Assembly: GCF_004193775.1 (NCBI RefSeq)
Contig: NC_041016.1
Location: forward strand, 34,127,640-34,191,639
Direction of reading: 5' to 3'
Source of the DNA: Glycine soja
Taxonomy: Eukaryota > Streptophyta > Magnoliopsida > Fabales > Fabaceae
Length of the DNA stretch: 64,000 nucleotides
Part shown: piece after piece, positions 29,203-39,379 of the stretch
How the letters are laid out: every line of letters begins with the position of its first letter
How positions within the stretch are numbered: position 1 is the first letter of the stretch
Made by a program: the position numbers and the translations under genes
Notes under the pieces: model-generated
What the model was told of the DNA's origin: nothing
Database searches by the model: none
What the model saw: only the letters and a program-made list of their open reading frames with translations

Positions 29203-30644
29203 GTAATTAAGAGATTTCTTAATGTCTTTACGATTTGAAATAGCAGTTTAGTATTAATAATGAGTTAGTATGGAGGTTTATGCGGGAAACTATGATAACA
29301 GACTATTATGAATGGTTGTTAGTTCGTAACGGGCAAAAGGGCATGCAATTGTGTAGTCCGGTTTGTATTTCTTGCTGTTAGCAGTGCTTTGTAATGCCTT
29401 ATGATAATCTCAGGGGTTTTTGTTTGTAATTAACTCTTTAACGGTTTCAAAAAACTCCATTTAATTATATTTTAATATATATAATTAATACCATTAATAA
29501 TTATTTTAACATAACAGAGAAATTTAAAAGGTGGGGCTATTAATACTCTAATATATTCACACTTGACCATTTTTTATTTATTTTTTACAATTATTGGAGA
29601 TTGATCGAAACAAATAATGAAACTTTGGAACTTAATTATCTACAGGTTAGGGAAAACAAATCCATTACTCATGTTGAGTGCGGTTCCAAATGTTGAAATT
29701 GAAATAAATAAAAAAATAGAGTGGTACACACAATTACAAATCAAATCCAGAAGGTGAATGAAAATAACTATCTAGGAGGAAAAAGGTTTATGCTATTTTT
29801 TTAAAATATTTTTATCAACAGGTTTATGCTATTGTAAATGACGCCAACAAGTAACCTTCCATGTAACCCCTTATAATGATATCCTTGAAATTTTACCATA
29901 ACAAATACAAGTACGTGGTGGAATTTTGCCATAACAATGGCTGGGGCCTCAGTTGATAATAGTATGTAATAGGATTTCGGAGTGGAAAACTACTTATTGA
30001 AAGTCAACAAAAACAATGAGCAGAGCTAAATTAACAACTTTTAAATATGGATCAACTTTAAATTAATTGATAATTGTTCAAGATGAATTTCAGAAAGCCA
30101 TTTTTGAGAATGTATGCCAAGAAAATAGTATTTATGAAACATGGACTGTAATAGGAGTATTAAAATATGCCTATAGGATTCAGAGAAGACTATTACCAAC
30201 TCTTTTTGCTTGCTGGAAGACCAAATTGCCATATGATCTTTAAAAAGTATAAACTCTATAGAAACAATTAGAATCAATTACTGCCCTTAGATTCTGTGAT
30301 TCAATAGTCTTCTTATTCTTTCGCATCACAACCAAGTCATCTCAAGGAAGAAGATCAACTATCTCTCAAGGAAGAAAGAGCTTATCGAATTGTCCATGGG
30401 TGTGTTTTAGAAACATGATTTGTGTCTGGAGTGAATGTCGCGAGCTATTTGTGTGTTTCAGAAACATGAATTGCATATAGAGTGTGAATTGTCCCATGCG
30501 TGTATTTCAAAAACATCAATTGCATTTAGAGTTTGGTGTGATTGGTTGTGCCTGAATTGCATCTGAAGTGAACGTTTTGAGTGTGTGTGAATTGTATCCG
30601 GAGTGAATATTTTGACGTAAGATCGAGGGTGAAGTAACGTGTAA

Positions 30645-30975
30645 TGATATAGTACTAGGATTTTGGATCAAATTGAAGAACTAGAAATGAAGAAGAGAAT
30701 CCCAAACAAGAAGAGATTTTGATATTATTGATATAGAATGAAGAATGTAGAGGATTATAAGGGTATTGGGAATTTCCAAACGTAAAAAATGAGCCTTCAC
30801 AACAACTTGCTATATAGCAAGTTGTTGCTAACTACCTCCTAACAAACTTCCCAATTTGAAAACCTAACCGAATTAACTACCTAATGACACGTGGCACTGC
30901 TAACTAACTCCCTCAGCCTCCTATTATCATCTAATTTGCAATCTAATTACAGATTATAATAATGATCCTGCATCA
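30645..30975 (-). repeat. 3' LTR of chromovirus
   Basis: 331 bp, TG...CA ends, preceded on the minus strand by a purine tract. Contains a perfect 28-bp palindrome at 30800-30827 (arms caacaacttgc / gcaagttgttg around TATATA). Confidence 0.93.
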
Positions 30976-31073
30976 ATTCCTCCCTTTCAAGCAAACCCTT
31001 GACCTCAAGGATTGAATTCTAGAAACTTTTTCTTTAGATCATAGTAAAATTCCCATGTGGCATCCTCTGGAAG

Positions 31074-31421
31074 CTAATGTTTCCACTTGATGAGCACCTT
31101 TGTCACCGCCTTGTTGCCTCTTTTTATTGTCATCCTATCGAGTATAACCTCAGGCTCCTTGTGACTGATTTCTTCATCAGTACTTGGACAATTAACAGAT
31201 GTTGATGCCTCCCCTATAAACTTCTTGAGTTGGGAGATATGGAACACATTGTGGATCAAAGAATTAGGCAGAAGTTGAACCTTGTAAGCCTCTACACTAA
31301 TCTGATCCAGAATAGGATAAAGACCATAGTATTTAAGGGCCAATTTAGCATTGCTTCTGAAAGCTACAGAGACCTGTCTATAGGGATGTAGCTTTACATA
31401 AACCAAATCTCCAATCTGCAA
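31074..31421 (-). pseudogene. Integrase C-terminus with chromodomain-like end
   Basis: Begins MQIGDLVYVKLHPYRQ and ends HISQLKKFIGEASTS...PEVILDRMTIKRGNKAVTKVLIKW, the first half of a chromodomain (usual form P-x-x-IL-x-R...VLIKW). These domains guide integration to heterochromatin in chromoviruses. The frame ends WKH at a non-canonical point. Confidence 0.82.
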
Positions 31422-31424
31422 CTT

Positions 31425-32522
31425 TCAGTCAGATCTATGCTTATCTGCTAGTTGTTTCATCCTATCCCGAGCCCTTCTCATGTGAAACTTCACCAATTTA
31501 AGCATTTCCTCCCTCTTCTGCAAACTTCTATCAACCAATTCAACCTTAGATTCACCAGGCATATAGGGAAGGTAGGTAGGTGGGGCTTGTCCATACACTA
31601 TTTCAAAGGGGCTAGCTTTAATTGAACTGTGGTAGGTTGTGTTGTACCACCACTCAGCTAAGGGAAGCCACTTAGACCATTGTTTAGGATTGTCAGAACA
31701 CATACATCTCAAGTAAGTTTCCAAGCACATATTAACCACTTCAGACTACCCACCTATTTGTGGGTGATAGGTAGTAGACAACTGGACTTGCACACCTTGG
31801 TAAGCCATAAACTCTTGCCAAAACCGACTAACAAAGATAGGGTCCCTGTTACTTGTAATAGAGTCAGGAAACCCATGCAATTTAAAGACATTGTCCATGA
31901 AACATTGAACTACATCATCATCAGCAGAATAAGGATGATGGAGAGCCATGAAGTGTGCAGCCTTACTGAGTCTATCCACCACCACAAAAATAACTTGTTT
32001 GCCCCCTGAGTTAGGAAGTCCCTTAATGAAATCCATTGTAATGTGCTGCCATACATGCTTAGGTATAGGTAAAGGTTGCAGCAGTCCAGGATATGCAACA
32101 GAGTCATATTTGCACCTTTGACAAGTACTGCACTGATGAATGAACAACTTAACATCCTTGGATATTCCTTTCCAAAAGACAACTGCCTTGACCCTTTGCA
32201 AGGTTGCATCTCTACCAGAGTGGCCTCCACAAGCTGAAGAATGTAACCACTTCAGAATATATTTCCTTAATTCCAAATCTTTACCAATTACTAACATTCC
32301 TTTCCTCCTCAATTCCCCCCTTACCCAGTTTGAATCACTTTGCAACTTAGAAATTAGCTTTTGAACATCTAGATCAGATTGCCAAGAAGCTTTAATTCTG
32401 GTAAGCATATCTGATTCAAGTTGAACCATAAAAACAACATTACACTCAACTAAACGTCCTCGAGACAATGCATCAGCCACCAAATTTTCTTGACCTTGCT
32501 TGTATTCTATGCAAAAAATCAA
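31425..32522 (-). pseudogene. Chromovirus integrase
   Basis: 31746-32522 has the HHCC zinc-binding region (LHSSACGGHSGRDATLQRVK...CSTCQRCK) and the core start (WQHITMDFIKGLPNSGGKQV, SNRDPIFVSRFWQEFM). A stop at 31743-31745 separates it from 31425-31739 (CLETYLRCMCSDNPKQWSKW, AEWWYNTTYHSSIKASPFEI), the rest of the core and the GPY-side region. Confidence 0.88.
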
Positions 32523-33223
32523 ATTCCATGAGTTTTACTAACCATTTCTGCTGGAATGTTGTAGCTAACCTCTGATCCAAAATATACTTGAGGCTCCTAT
32601 GATCGATTCTGATTACAAACTTCTTAGGTAACAAATAATGTCTCCACTTCTACATTGCAAAGACAACAGCTCGCAATTCCATCTCATCAGTGGATAGGGA
32701 CTGTTGCTGCACATTCAAGCTCCTGCTGATGAAGGCTATGGGACGATTGTCCTACATCAAGACAACTCCAATACCCGTACCTAAGGCATCTGCTTCTACT
32801 ACAAATTCCTTATCAAAATTGGGTAGAGCAAGGACAAGTGTTGAGACTAATACATCCTTCAATTTCTAGAAGGCTAACTTAGCTTCTTGAGTCCAACAGA
32901 AGTTATCCTTCTTAAGCATGTCACTAAGGGGCTTTGCCACAATCCCATATCGAAACACAAACCTTCTATAGTGCCCCGCAAGCCCAAGAAATCCCCTTAG
33001 CTGCTTCAAAGGTTGGGGCAGAGGCCACTATTTAACTGCTTCAGCTTTTGCTGGATCAGTTGCAACACCCTCACTTGAAATGAAATGAGCCAGATATTCC
33101 ACTCTAGCTACAACAAAGTAGCATTTAGACCTCTTTGCAAACAATGAATTAGACCTCATTGTAGAAAAGACAGTATGTAAGTGAGAGACATGGTCTTCTA
33201 ATGACTTACTATAGATGAGAATA
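32523..33223 (-). pseudogene. Chromovirus RT end and RNase H, stop-ridden
   Basis: Reads in short pieces only: thumb ([20 protein letters not shown] near 32950), then the RNase H region (PILIFDKEFVVEADALGTGI near 32790, ELRAVVFAM near 32670). Stops and frame changes throughout. Confidence 0.7.
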
Positions 33224-33970
33224 TCATAAAAAAAATACTAGCAGAAACTTCCTCAAATATTCTTGAAACACAACATTCATAAGACCGTGAAATGTAGCTG
33301 GTGCATTTGTTAAACCAAAGGGCATAACTAGGTATTCAAAGTGACCTGCATGAGTCTTAAATGTTGTTTTGTGCACATCATTTTCATCCATTCTCACCTG
33401 ATTGTTGCTAGATCTTAGGTCTACCTTAGAGAACCACTTGGAACCATGCAACTCATTTAGAAGATCATCCACAAGAGGGATTGGGAATCTATTTTTCATT
33501 GTAGCCTTATTCAACTCCCTATAATCCACACAAAGCCTCCAACTGCCATCTTTTTTCCCTACCAATACAATTGGGCTAGAATAGGGACTACTACTGTTTT
33601 GTATTATGCCTGAGTGCAGATACTCCTTGACCAGACCATCAATGATGTCTTTCTGGTGTTTAGCATATCTATATGGCCTTTTATTTACAGGAACAACGCC
33701 TGAGACTAGAGGAATCTTATGATCATGGGCAAGCCTAAAAGGAGGTAGATTGGTAGGTTCTTGGAACATATCATCAAAATTGCATAGCAATTCTGCAACA
33801 CTAGTAGGCATGGCAGATGCGGGTGCATGAGTAGTAAGTGAATTCAACAATAAGTCTTCTTCTCCCTCACACAATTGCAACATAGAAATGTGCACACCAG
33901 AAGAAAGTGCCTTGTGCAATTGCTGCTTCTTCACTATTTTCAGCTTAGCATTAGAAGCCCCTCTCAGCAC
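33224..33970 (-). pseudogene. Chromovirus reverse transcriptase, first half
   Basis: 248 codons: AHDHKIPLVSGVVPVNKRPY, GSWRLCVDYRELNKATMKNR, FSKVDLRSSNNQVRM and YLVMPFGLTNAPATFHGLMN. The catalytic F-DD box is destroyed at about 33220-33240 by extra bases in an A-rich run, which ends the frame. Confidence 0.88.
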
Positions 33971-33982
33971 ATGTCTCCTTCC

Positions 33983-34635
33983 TTACGTAACAAACTCCAT
34001 AGTCAGCTTATCAAAGTTCCAAGTAATTTCACCCAAAGTTACCAACCACTCCACCCCAAGCACCAAATCACAATAGCCTAGGGCCAACAACATTATATCA
34101 AATGAGAAACTGGTATTCTGAATCACCCATGTAAAACTCTTAACCACATTTGAAATTTGTACCTTATTTCCATCAGCCACAACTACATTTAAAGAGGGAA
34201 TCACCTCAATTCTACATCCTAATTTCTTGGCCACATGTGCATCCAAGAAGTTATGTGTACTTCCATTGTCAATGAGGATATGAAGGAGTTTTTTTTTCTT
34301 CTATAATAACCAGTGACTCGCATTATTCTGAAACTAGTAGTTCCAGTTAGAGCATTTACTGATATTAGTGGTTCACTACCTGAAGAGACAGCCAACTCCT
34401 CACTCACAACATCTTCCCTTTCTGAATCTGAATTATCATCAACCTCTGTAACATGTATTTGCAATTTCATGTGTGTCAAATTGTGCTCTACTGTAAAGGG
34501 CTCATCACAGAAATAACACAACCCCTTTTCTCTTCTTTCACTCATATAGGAAGATGTAAGATTTCTTGTAGTTTGTGTTTTGGGCTTAGATGTTTCAGCA
34601 AGGTTAAGGGGTGTAGGTAACAAGGGTGGTTTCAA
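33983..34635 (-). pseudogene. Chromovirus zinc-knuckle/protease region
   Basis: 34219-34635 includes a CYFCDEPFTVEH knuckle-like motif. The retropepsin motif DNGSTHNFLDAHV is split by a frameshift at a 9-T run (34289-34297). The protease continues in 33983-34246 (VVVADGNKVQISNVV, LVLGVEWLVTLGEITWNF). Confidence 0.82.
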
Positions 34636-35311
34636 GAAGTGACTGGTCTTGGATGATTTAAAAAATAGTTTTGTTGGGGGTTAGCAGTAATAGCAAATTC
34701 ATACATTTTGGCTAAAGAAAAAGTCTTCCTAATTGAATCTGACTAGAACATCCTCACCATCATTTGCACATCCTGTTTGAGCCCTCCCAAGAAACAACTC
34801 AATTGATGTTCCTCAGCCAGTTCAACTCTTGATACAGTTGCATCAAATTGTTCATGAAATTCAGTCACGGATCCTTTCTGCCTTAACCTTATCAACTCAG
34901 TCATAGGATCCTCATAGACTTCACCAAATCTATCCAATAAAATTTGGGAATAATCCTTACAAGAAGGCAAATTTCTCAATCCCACTGTTCAAACATAAGT
35001 ACTGTGCCATTGCAATGCTTTTCCCTCGAAATGTACCACAACCAACCTAACTTTGAAATCTTCTGGAGTATTATCCACCGAAAAAGTCTCACACCTAACC
35101 AACCAATTCTTAATCCCATCGACATTAAACCCATGGAAGACCAGTCTTGCAAGACGTGTATAACAAGAATAGGTAGAAGATTTCTCACCGCGTGTCGTAA
35201 TTCCCGCGTTGGAAGAAGGAGAATGCCCCGCTGCCTGTTGTTGCAAAAGTTCATCCATGTCTTCACGTAGCATTTTCCGTAACGAACCCGCAAGCTACAA
35301 GAACCTCTCAT
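34619..35311 (-). pseudogene. Chromovirus gag, frameshifted
   Basis: Overlapping frames read parts of a gypsy gag: DTPEDFKVRLVVVHFEGKAL (near 35050), then, in the frame at 34743-34985, SYSQILLDRFGEVYEDPMTE-like sequence (LLDRFGEVYEDPMTELIRLR, FHEQFDATVSRV, CFLGGLKQDVQMMVRMF). This is the retrotrans_gag pattern. At least one frame break lies near 34985. Confidence 0.8.
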
Positions 35312-35416
35312 CCAGCTTCGAGCTTAAACGTTCTTCTGCTTCACGAAGAAGGGACTGATTTCTGATATTTTCTACCATTTTGAGATGAATCTAGAAGGTG
35401 CTAAGTTGATACCTAT

Positions 35417-35742
35417 TGATATAGTACTAGGATTTTGGATCAAATTGAAGAACTAGAAATGAAGAAGAGAATCCCAAACAAGAAGAGATTCTAATATTAT
35501 TGATATAGAATGAAGAATGCAGAGGATTACAAGGGTATTGGAAATTTCCAAACGTAAGCCTTCACAACAACTTGCTATATATGGCAAGTTGTTACTAACT
35601 ACCTCCTAACAAACTTCCCAATTGGAAAACCTAACAAAATTAACTACATAATGACACATGGCACTGCTAACTAACTCCCTCAACCTCCTATTATCATCTA
35701 ATCTGCAATCTAATTACAGATTATAGTAATGATCCTGCATCA
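35417..35742 (-). repeat. 5' LTR of chromovirus
   Basis: 326 bp. The palindrome counterpart at about 35565-35592 is degraded by a two-base change at the centre. Confidence 0.93.
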
Positions 35743-35747
35743 TGTAA

Positions 35748-36501
35748 TCAGTTATGCTGATGTAACAAAAAATAGTAATGTGGCAGCCTATGATTGCATA
35801 GTTCAAAAATTATTTTTTATAAATAAATATATTCTATTGTTAATCCTAGTAGTCTTTGTTTTTATTCTATTCCTCATTGTATTTTGAATCCTCATTTTAT
35901 CCAACATTTTATTACAAATGAATTAGTTTTACTACTATCGAAAAAAGAGAAGCAAATGAGACGCGTGAATTTTACGCACAACTTACAACAAGAAAAAGAA
36001 AATCTATTTAGTTTGTAGGGAACTGAAGTTAGGGTTTTTCTCCAAACACTAAAATTTAATTTTATTTGAAAGGGAAGCCAATGAGATAAGTGAGCGTTAA
36101 GCAAAACTTACAAGAAGAAGACAAATCTATTTAGTTAGCATGAATTTGAAGTTAGGGTTTTTCTCCCAAACACTAAAATGTCATCACTTGTATCATGCTT
36201 AAGTAGTTGAACAAATATACTTAAAGTATAGCACTTTCTTTTTTATATTAAGTATAACACATTTTTACAACTAGTATTTTAATTTCATTGCATACAATGA
36301 ATATTTATTTTTATATAATTAAAGTTTATAACAAATACATATTTTTCAATATAAAAACTATATTATAATTAAAATTTAATTTTTAATAAATAGAAAGACA
36401 AATAGTATCAAACTTACATATTTATTTATCATATATATATAATATATGCCTCCATCATTCAAACAAGCCAAAAAGCCCTCCAACAAAAGAGCTTTGATAC
36501 C
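35748..36501 (+). other. AT-rich intergenic stretch
   Basis: No coding signal. Contains a diverged tandem duplication: phrases 'gttagggtttttctcc-aaacactaaaat' at about 36029-36057 and 36152-36180, and 'gccaatgagat' blocks, with a spacing of about 123 bp. Confidence 0.6.
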
Positions 36502-36752
36502 GACTTTTTTTTATATACCAAAATGGGTTATTCCGCAAAACTAATTATCAAAATGGGTGTTTTACAAACCTATTAGCCTATCATGGGTAATTTTTTCCAT
36601 ATAGGATGCAGGAGACACCACTCTGAGTGATACCATGTGTTTTTTGTTTGTCTTGTAGTAGGAGGCGTTACCCTAATATGCTCCATCCCTGGTATTTAGC
36701 ATTGGCCAAACCGACACTAAATTGACTGAAATGTTACATGGTATCTAGTCAT
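36502..36752. repeat. Left arm of long inverted repeat (MULE-like TIR)
   Basis: Pairs with 44215-44450 in inverted orientation along its whole length. Shared phrases include ccaaaatg at the outer end, cgcaaaa, ttttttccat, ggatgcagga and tttagcat near the inner end. Each arm is about 230-250 bp. Long TIRs with no coding core suggest a Mutator-like or foldback element (inference). A copia element sits exactly at the centre. Confidence 0.75.
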
Positions 36753-37140
36753 TAAAAGATACTTAAGAAAGAATTTAGAAAATTGAATTGAGGTGAAAGA
36801 GATATTATTCAACTCGAGAGAAAAATAGATTAGACCTCAGTTTTTGTAATCAATTGGTTAGTTAGTGACAACTATCCTAACAGTTAATTAACTAACATTA
36901 GACTACTAATTGTAGTTTAGCCTTTACAGATTAGCTAAGAAAAGGAAACTACAATATCGAGTAAATATGCTCCTACGCCCCTGTAAGCTCGTGAGTGGTT
37001 GTAACTGTCAACTAACCTGAGGTAGTGACAAATGTCTTAAAAATTAACTAATTAACTAATAATTGTAGTTTAGCCTTTATAGATTAGCTAAAGAAAAAAA
37101 AAACTACATTATTGAGTAAGTACAGTCCTATACCCCTTGT
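36753..37140 (-). repeat. 3' LTR plus partial second LTR of copia element 2
   Basis: A full LTR occupies about 36753-36980. A second, shorter LTR segment with its own purine-rich edge (ctcatgagcttacaagggg on the minus strand) follows at about 37005-37140. The motif gtaagctcRtgagtggttg therefore occurs twice (36983 and 37139). Confidence 0.8.
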
Positions 37141-37144
37141 AAGC

Positions 37145-38260
37145 TCATGAGTGGTTGGCAAAATGCCTTTCAACCCTTCTGAGCTTGAACTTGTATGTAG
37201 AAAAATTTGAAGGAGTAAGAGCCTTAGTTAGAATATCTGCTTTTTTATTAATAGCTAGAACATGGATGACTTGAACTTTCTTAGCCAAAACCTTTTCTTT
37301 GACAAAGAACAAGTTTGACTCCATAGGTTTAGTACGAGGATGTATCATTGGGTTGTGAGCAAAAGCAAAAGTGCTTATGTTATCACAAAAAATACTTAGT
37401 GTAGCATGAGCAATGTGAAGTTTAGGTAGAAGAAATTTGATCCTTGTAACCTTTGCTGCTGCCAAATCCTGATTTGTGGATCCAATTTTTAGCATCAGCA
37501 AACTGGAAAACCAATTTAGAACTCTATGAAATTGGGGAAAATAAAAGGATAAAGCGAAATTAGAGAAGAAGATGGAAACAACAATGTCACAATCTTGGAA
37601 GGTTGATAAGTTGAGGATGATTCATCACAATGAATGAAATTCTTTGATAAGAGCCTAAGGTTTCACACAAGAAGCAAGAGACGCACTCTCTTAACTGTGT
37701 CTAATTTGAAAGTTTCATAAAAACTCCCAACAAAGTGTTTAAGGGGTCTATTTATAACTCCTACTAATAATCCTAAATTAGGCCCAATAACTAATCTAAT
37801 AATTAAAAGACTTAAAAATAACAATAAAAAAAGGTAGCAGCCTATTACAAGTCCAAAAATAGGCCCCAAAATATAATTAAAAACAAAAATAAATCTTATT
37901 CTAAAAGTTGGCTAAAATAAATGAACTTCCCTTATTTTTTCCTTTCCTCCATGAGAGAATTTAGTCTCTTGCCAAGCTCTTCTTGAAATCTCTTACTTGT
38001 TGCTCAAGTGATTGGTCCATCCATGTTGAGCCCACCTAAGCCAAACTCTTCCTCCTTGGATAGTCCTCTATCATTGTAACCTTTGATGTTTCCAAGGCTA
38101 AGCTACAACATTCTACTTTTGTACTAGAACGAGAAACTACAATTTGTTTTTCGGACCACCAAGACACCAAATTGGAACCAAAAAATATGGCAGCTCCATA
38201 AATGGACCTTCTATCATCAGGATCAAAAGTCCAATCAGCATCATAGTATGCTTGCAAAGA
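37145..38260 (-). pseudogene. copia RNase H, split by insertion
   Basis: 38036-38257 has the start (YDADWTFDPDDRRSIYGAAI, SRSSTKVECCSLALETSKVT). The rest is at 37145-37455 (RIKFLLPKLHIAHATLSIFC, VKEKVLAKKVQVIHVLAINK, ILTKALTPSNF). The insert 37456-38073 lies exactly after the KVT codons. Confidence 0.88.
37456..38073 (-). mobile_element. Insert in copia RNase H (gypsy-derived fragment?)
   Basis: Flanked by the 12-bp repeat ttgtaacctttg (37444-37455, 38074-38085). On the minus strand it begins with a possible gypsy pol C-terminus (GLNMDGPIT, then ATSKRFQEELGKRLNSLMEE after a stop) followed by non-coding sequence with a TATA-like ttataaatag. Termini do not fit a standard class; assignment is tentative. 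Confidence 0.55.
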
Positions 38261-38347
38261 GAATGGAGATCAAGTGGAAGGAGGAAGAAACTTCAAACCA
38301 AAGTTGATGGGGCCTGCCAAGCATATGTGAATCCTTTTCACTATTGC

Positions 38348-39180
38348 TCAATGTTGTTTAGTTGGATTTGAAATGTATTGATAGACCTTGTTGACAAAAA
38401 AACCTATCTTAGCTTTGGTGATTGTTGCATATTGTAATGCTCCCATAACAGACCTGTAGTGTGTGGGATTAGGGAAGGATTCATACCTTGACTTAGTTAA
38501 TTTGCAACTTGGAGAAGAAATAGGATTAGCTTCATCCATCTTTGTTTTGCTCAACAAATCCCTAATGAACTTGGATTGAGTTAGAATTGGAACACCATTG
38601 GGTTGCGATTTGACTTCAATTCCCAAGAAATAGTCAAGACTCCTTAGGTCCTTCAGAGAAAACTCAGAATTGAGTTTAGTAACTAGTGATTTGAAGAATG
38701 AAGAGTTGTTTTCGGTGATAATGATGTCATCAACATACACTAACATGTAGACCACAATGTTATTGGAATCAATGTAAATGAAGAAAGAAGGGTCACACTT
38801 ACTAGATTTGAAGTGAAAATGAAGTAAAGTAGCTTTTAACCTCTCAAACCAACTTCTAGGAGCTTGTTTAAGACCATAAATTGCCTTATGCAGTTTACAC
38901 ACAATGTGTTTGTTGGAAATTTCAAACCCAGGTGGCTGAGTCATGTAAATATCTTCTTCAAGAATTCTATTAATTAAAGCATTGTTGACATCTAATTGCT
39001 TAAGACTCCATTTTTGAGTAATAGCAAGTGTAAGAAGGATTCTGATAGTAATTGGTTCACTTACAAGAGATAAGGTCTCATTGTAATCATAACCAAGTTG
39101 CCGAAGGAAACCTTTGGCCACAAGCCTAGCCTTGTACTTATTGCCAGTGCCACCAGATTTTCTTTTACTCTACACACTCA
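38348..39180 (-). pseudogene. copia reverse transcriptase (element 2)
   Basis: 257 codons open from 39121: AKGFLRQLGYDYNETLSLVS, QLDVNNALINRILEEDIYMT, YGLKQAPRSWFERLKATLLH and the active site YVDDIIIT, then LTQSKFIRDLLSKTKMDEAN. More complete than element 1. Upstream sequence to about 39360 still reads the RT N-terminus (PKSTKTALSNPTWLAAMKIE) with stops. Confidence 0.88.
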
Positions 39181-39379
39181 TTTGCAACCAACAAAAAATC
39201 TATTGGGAGGAAGATTAGTAAGGGACTAGGTATCATTCTTAATCATGGCTTCATATTCAATTTTCATGGCTGCAAGCCATGTGGGGTTAGAAAGAGCTGT
39301 CTTGGTAGACTTTGGTTCAAAATAAGATAGAAGAATAGTGTGCTAAAGTTTGGGTTTAACAATACCATCTTTATGAAAA

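Larger units (their letters stand above)
30645..35742 (-). mobile_element. Ty3/gypsy chromovirus with both LTRs, about 5.1 kb
   Basis: Both ends are LTRs (TGATATAG...CTGCATCA) flanked by the 5-bp duplication TGTAA (30640-30644, 35743-35747). On the minus strand: 5' LTR, a weak tRNA-iMet-like primer site (ggtatcaacttagc, upstream of 35417), gag, protease, RT, RNase H, integrase, a chromodomain-like end, the purine tract gaaagggaggaat and the 3' LTR. Short size, short LTRs and the chromodomain suggest the Reina-like chromovirus group (inference). Frameshifts throughout make it non-functional. The LTRs differ by several substitutions and small indels, so it is older than the element at 15766. 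Confidence 0.92.
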
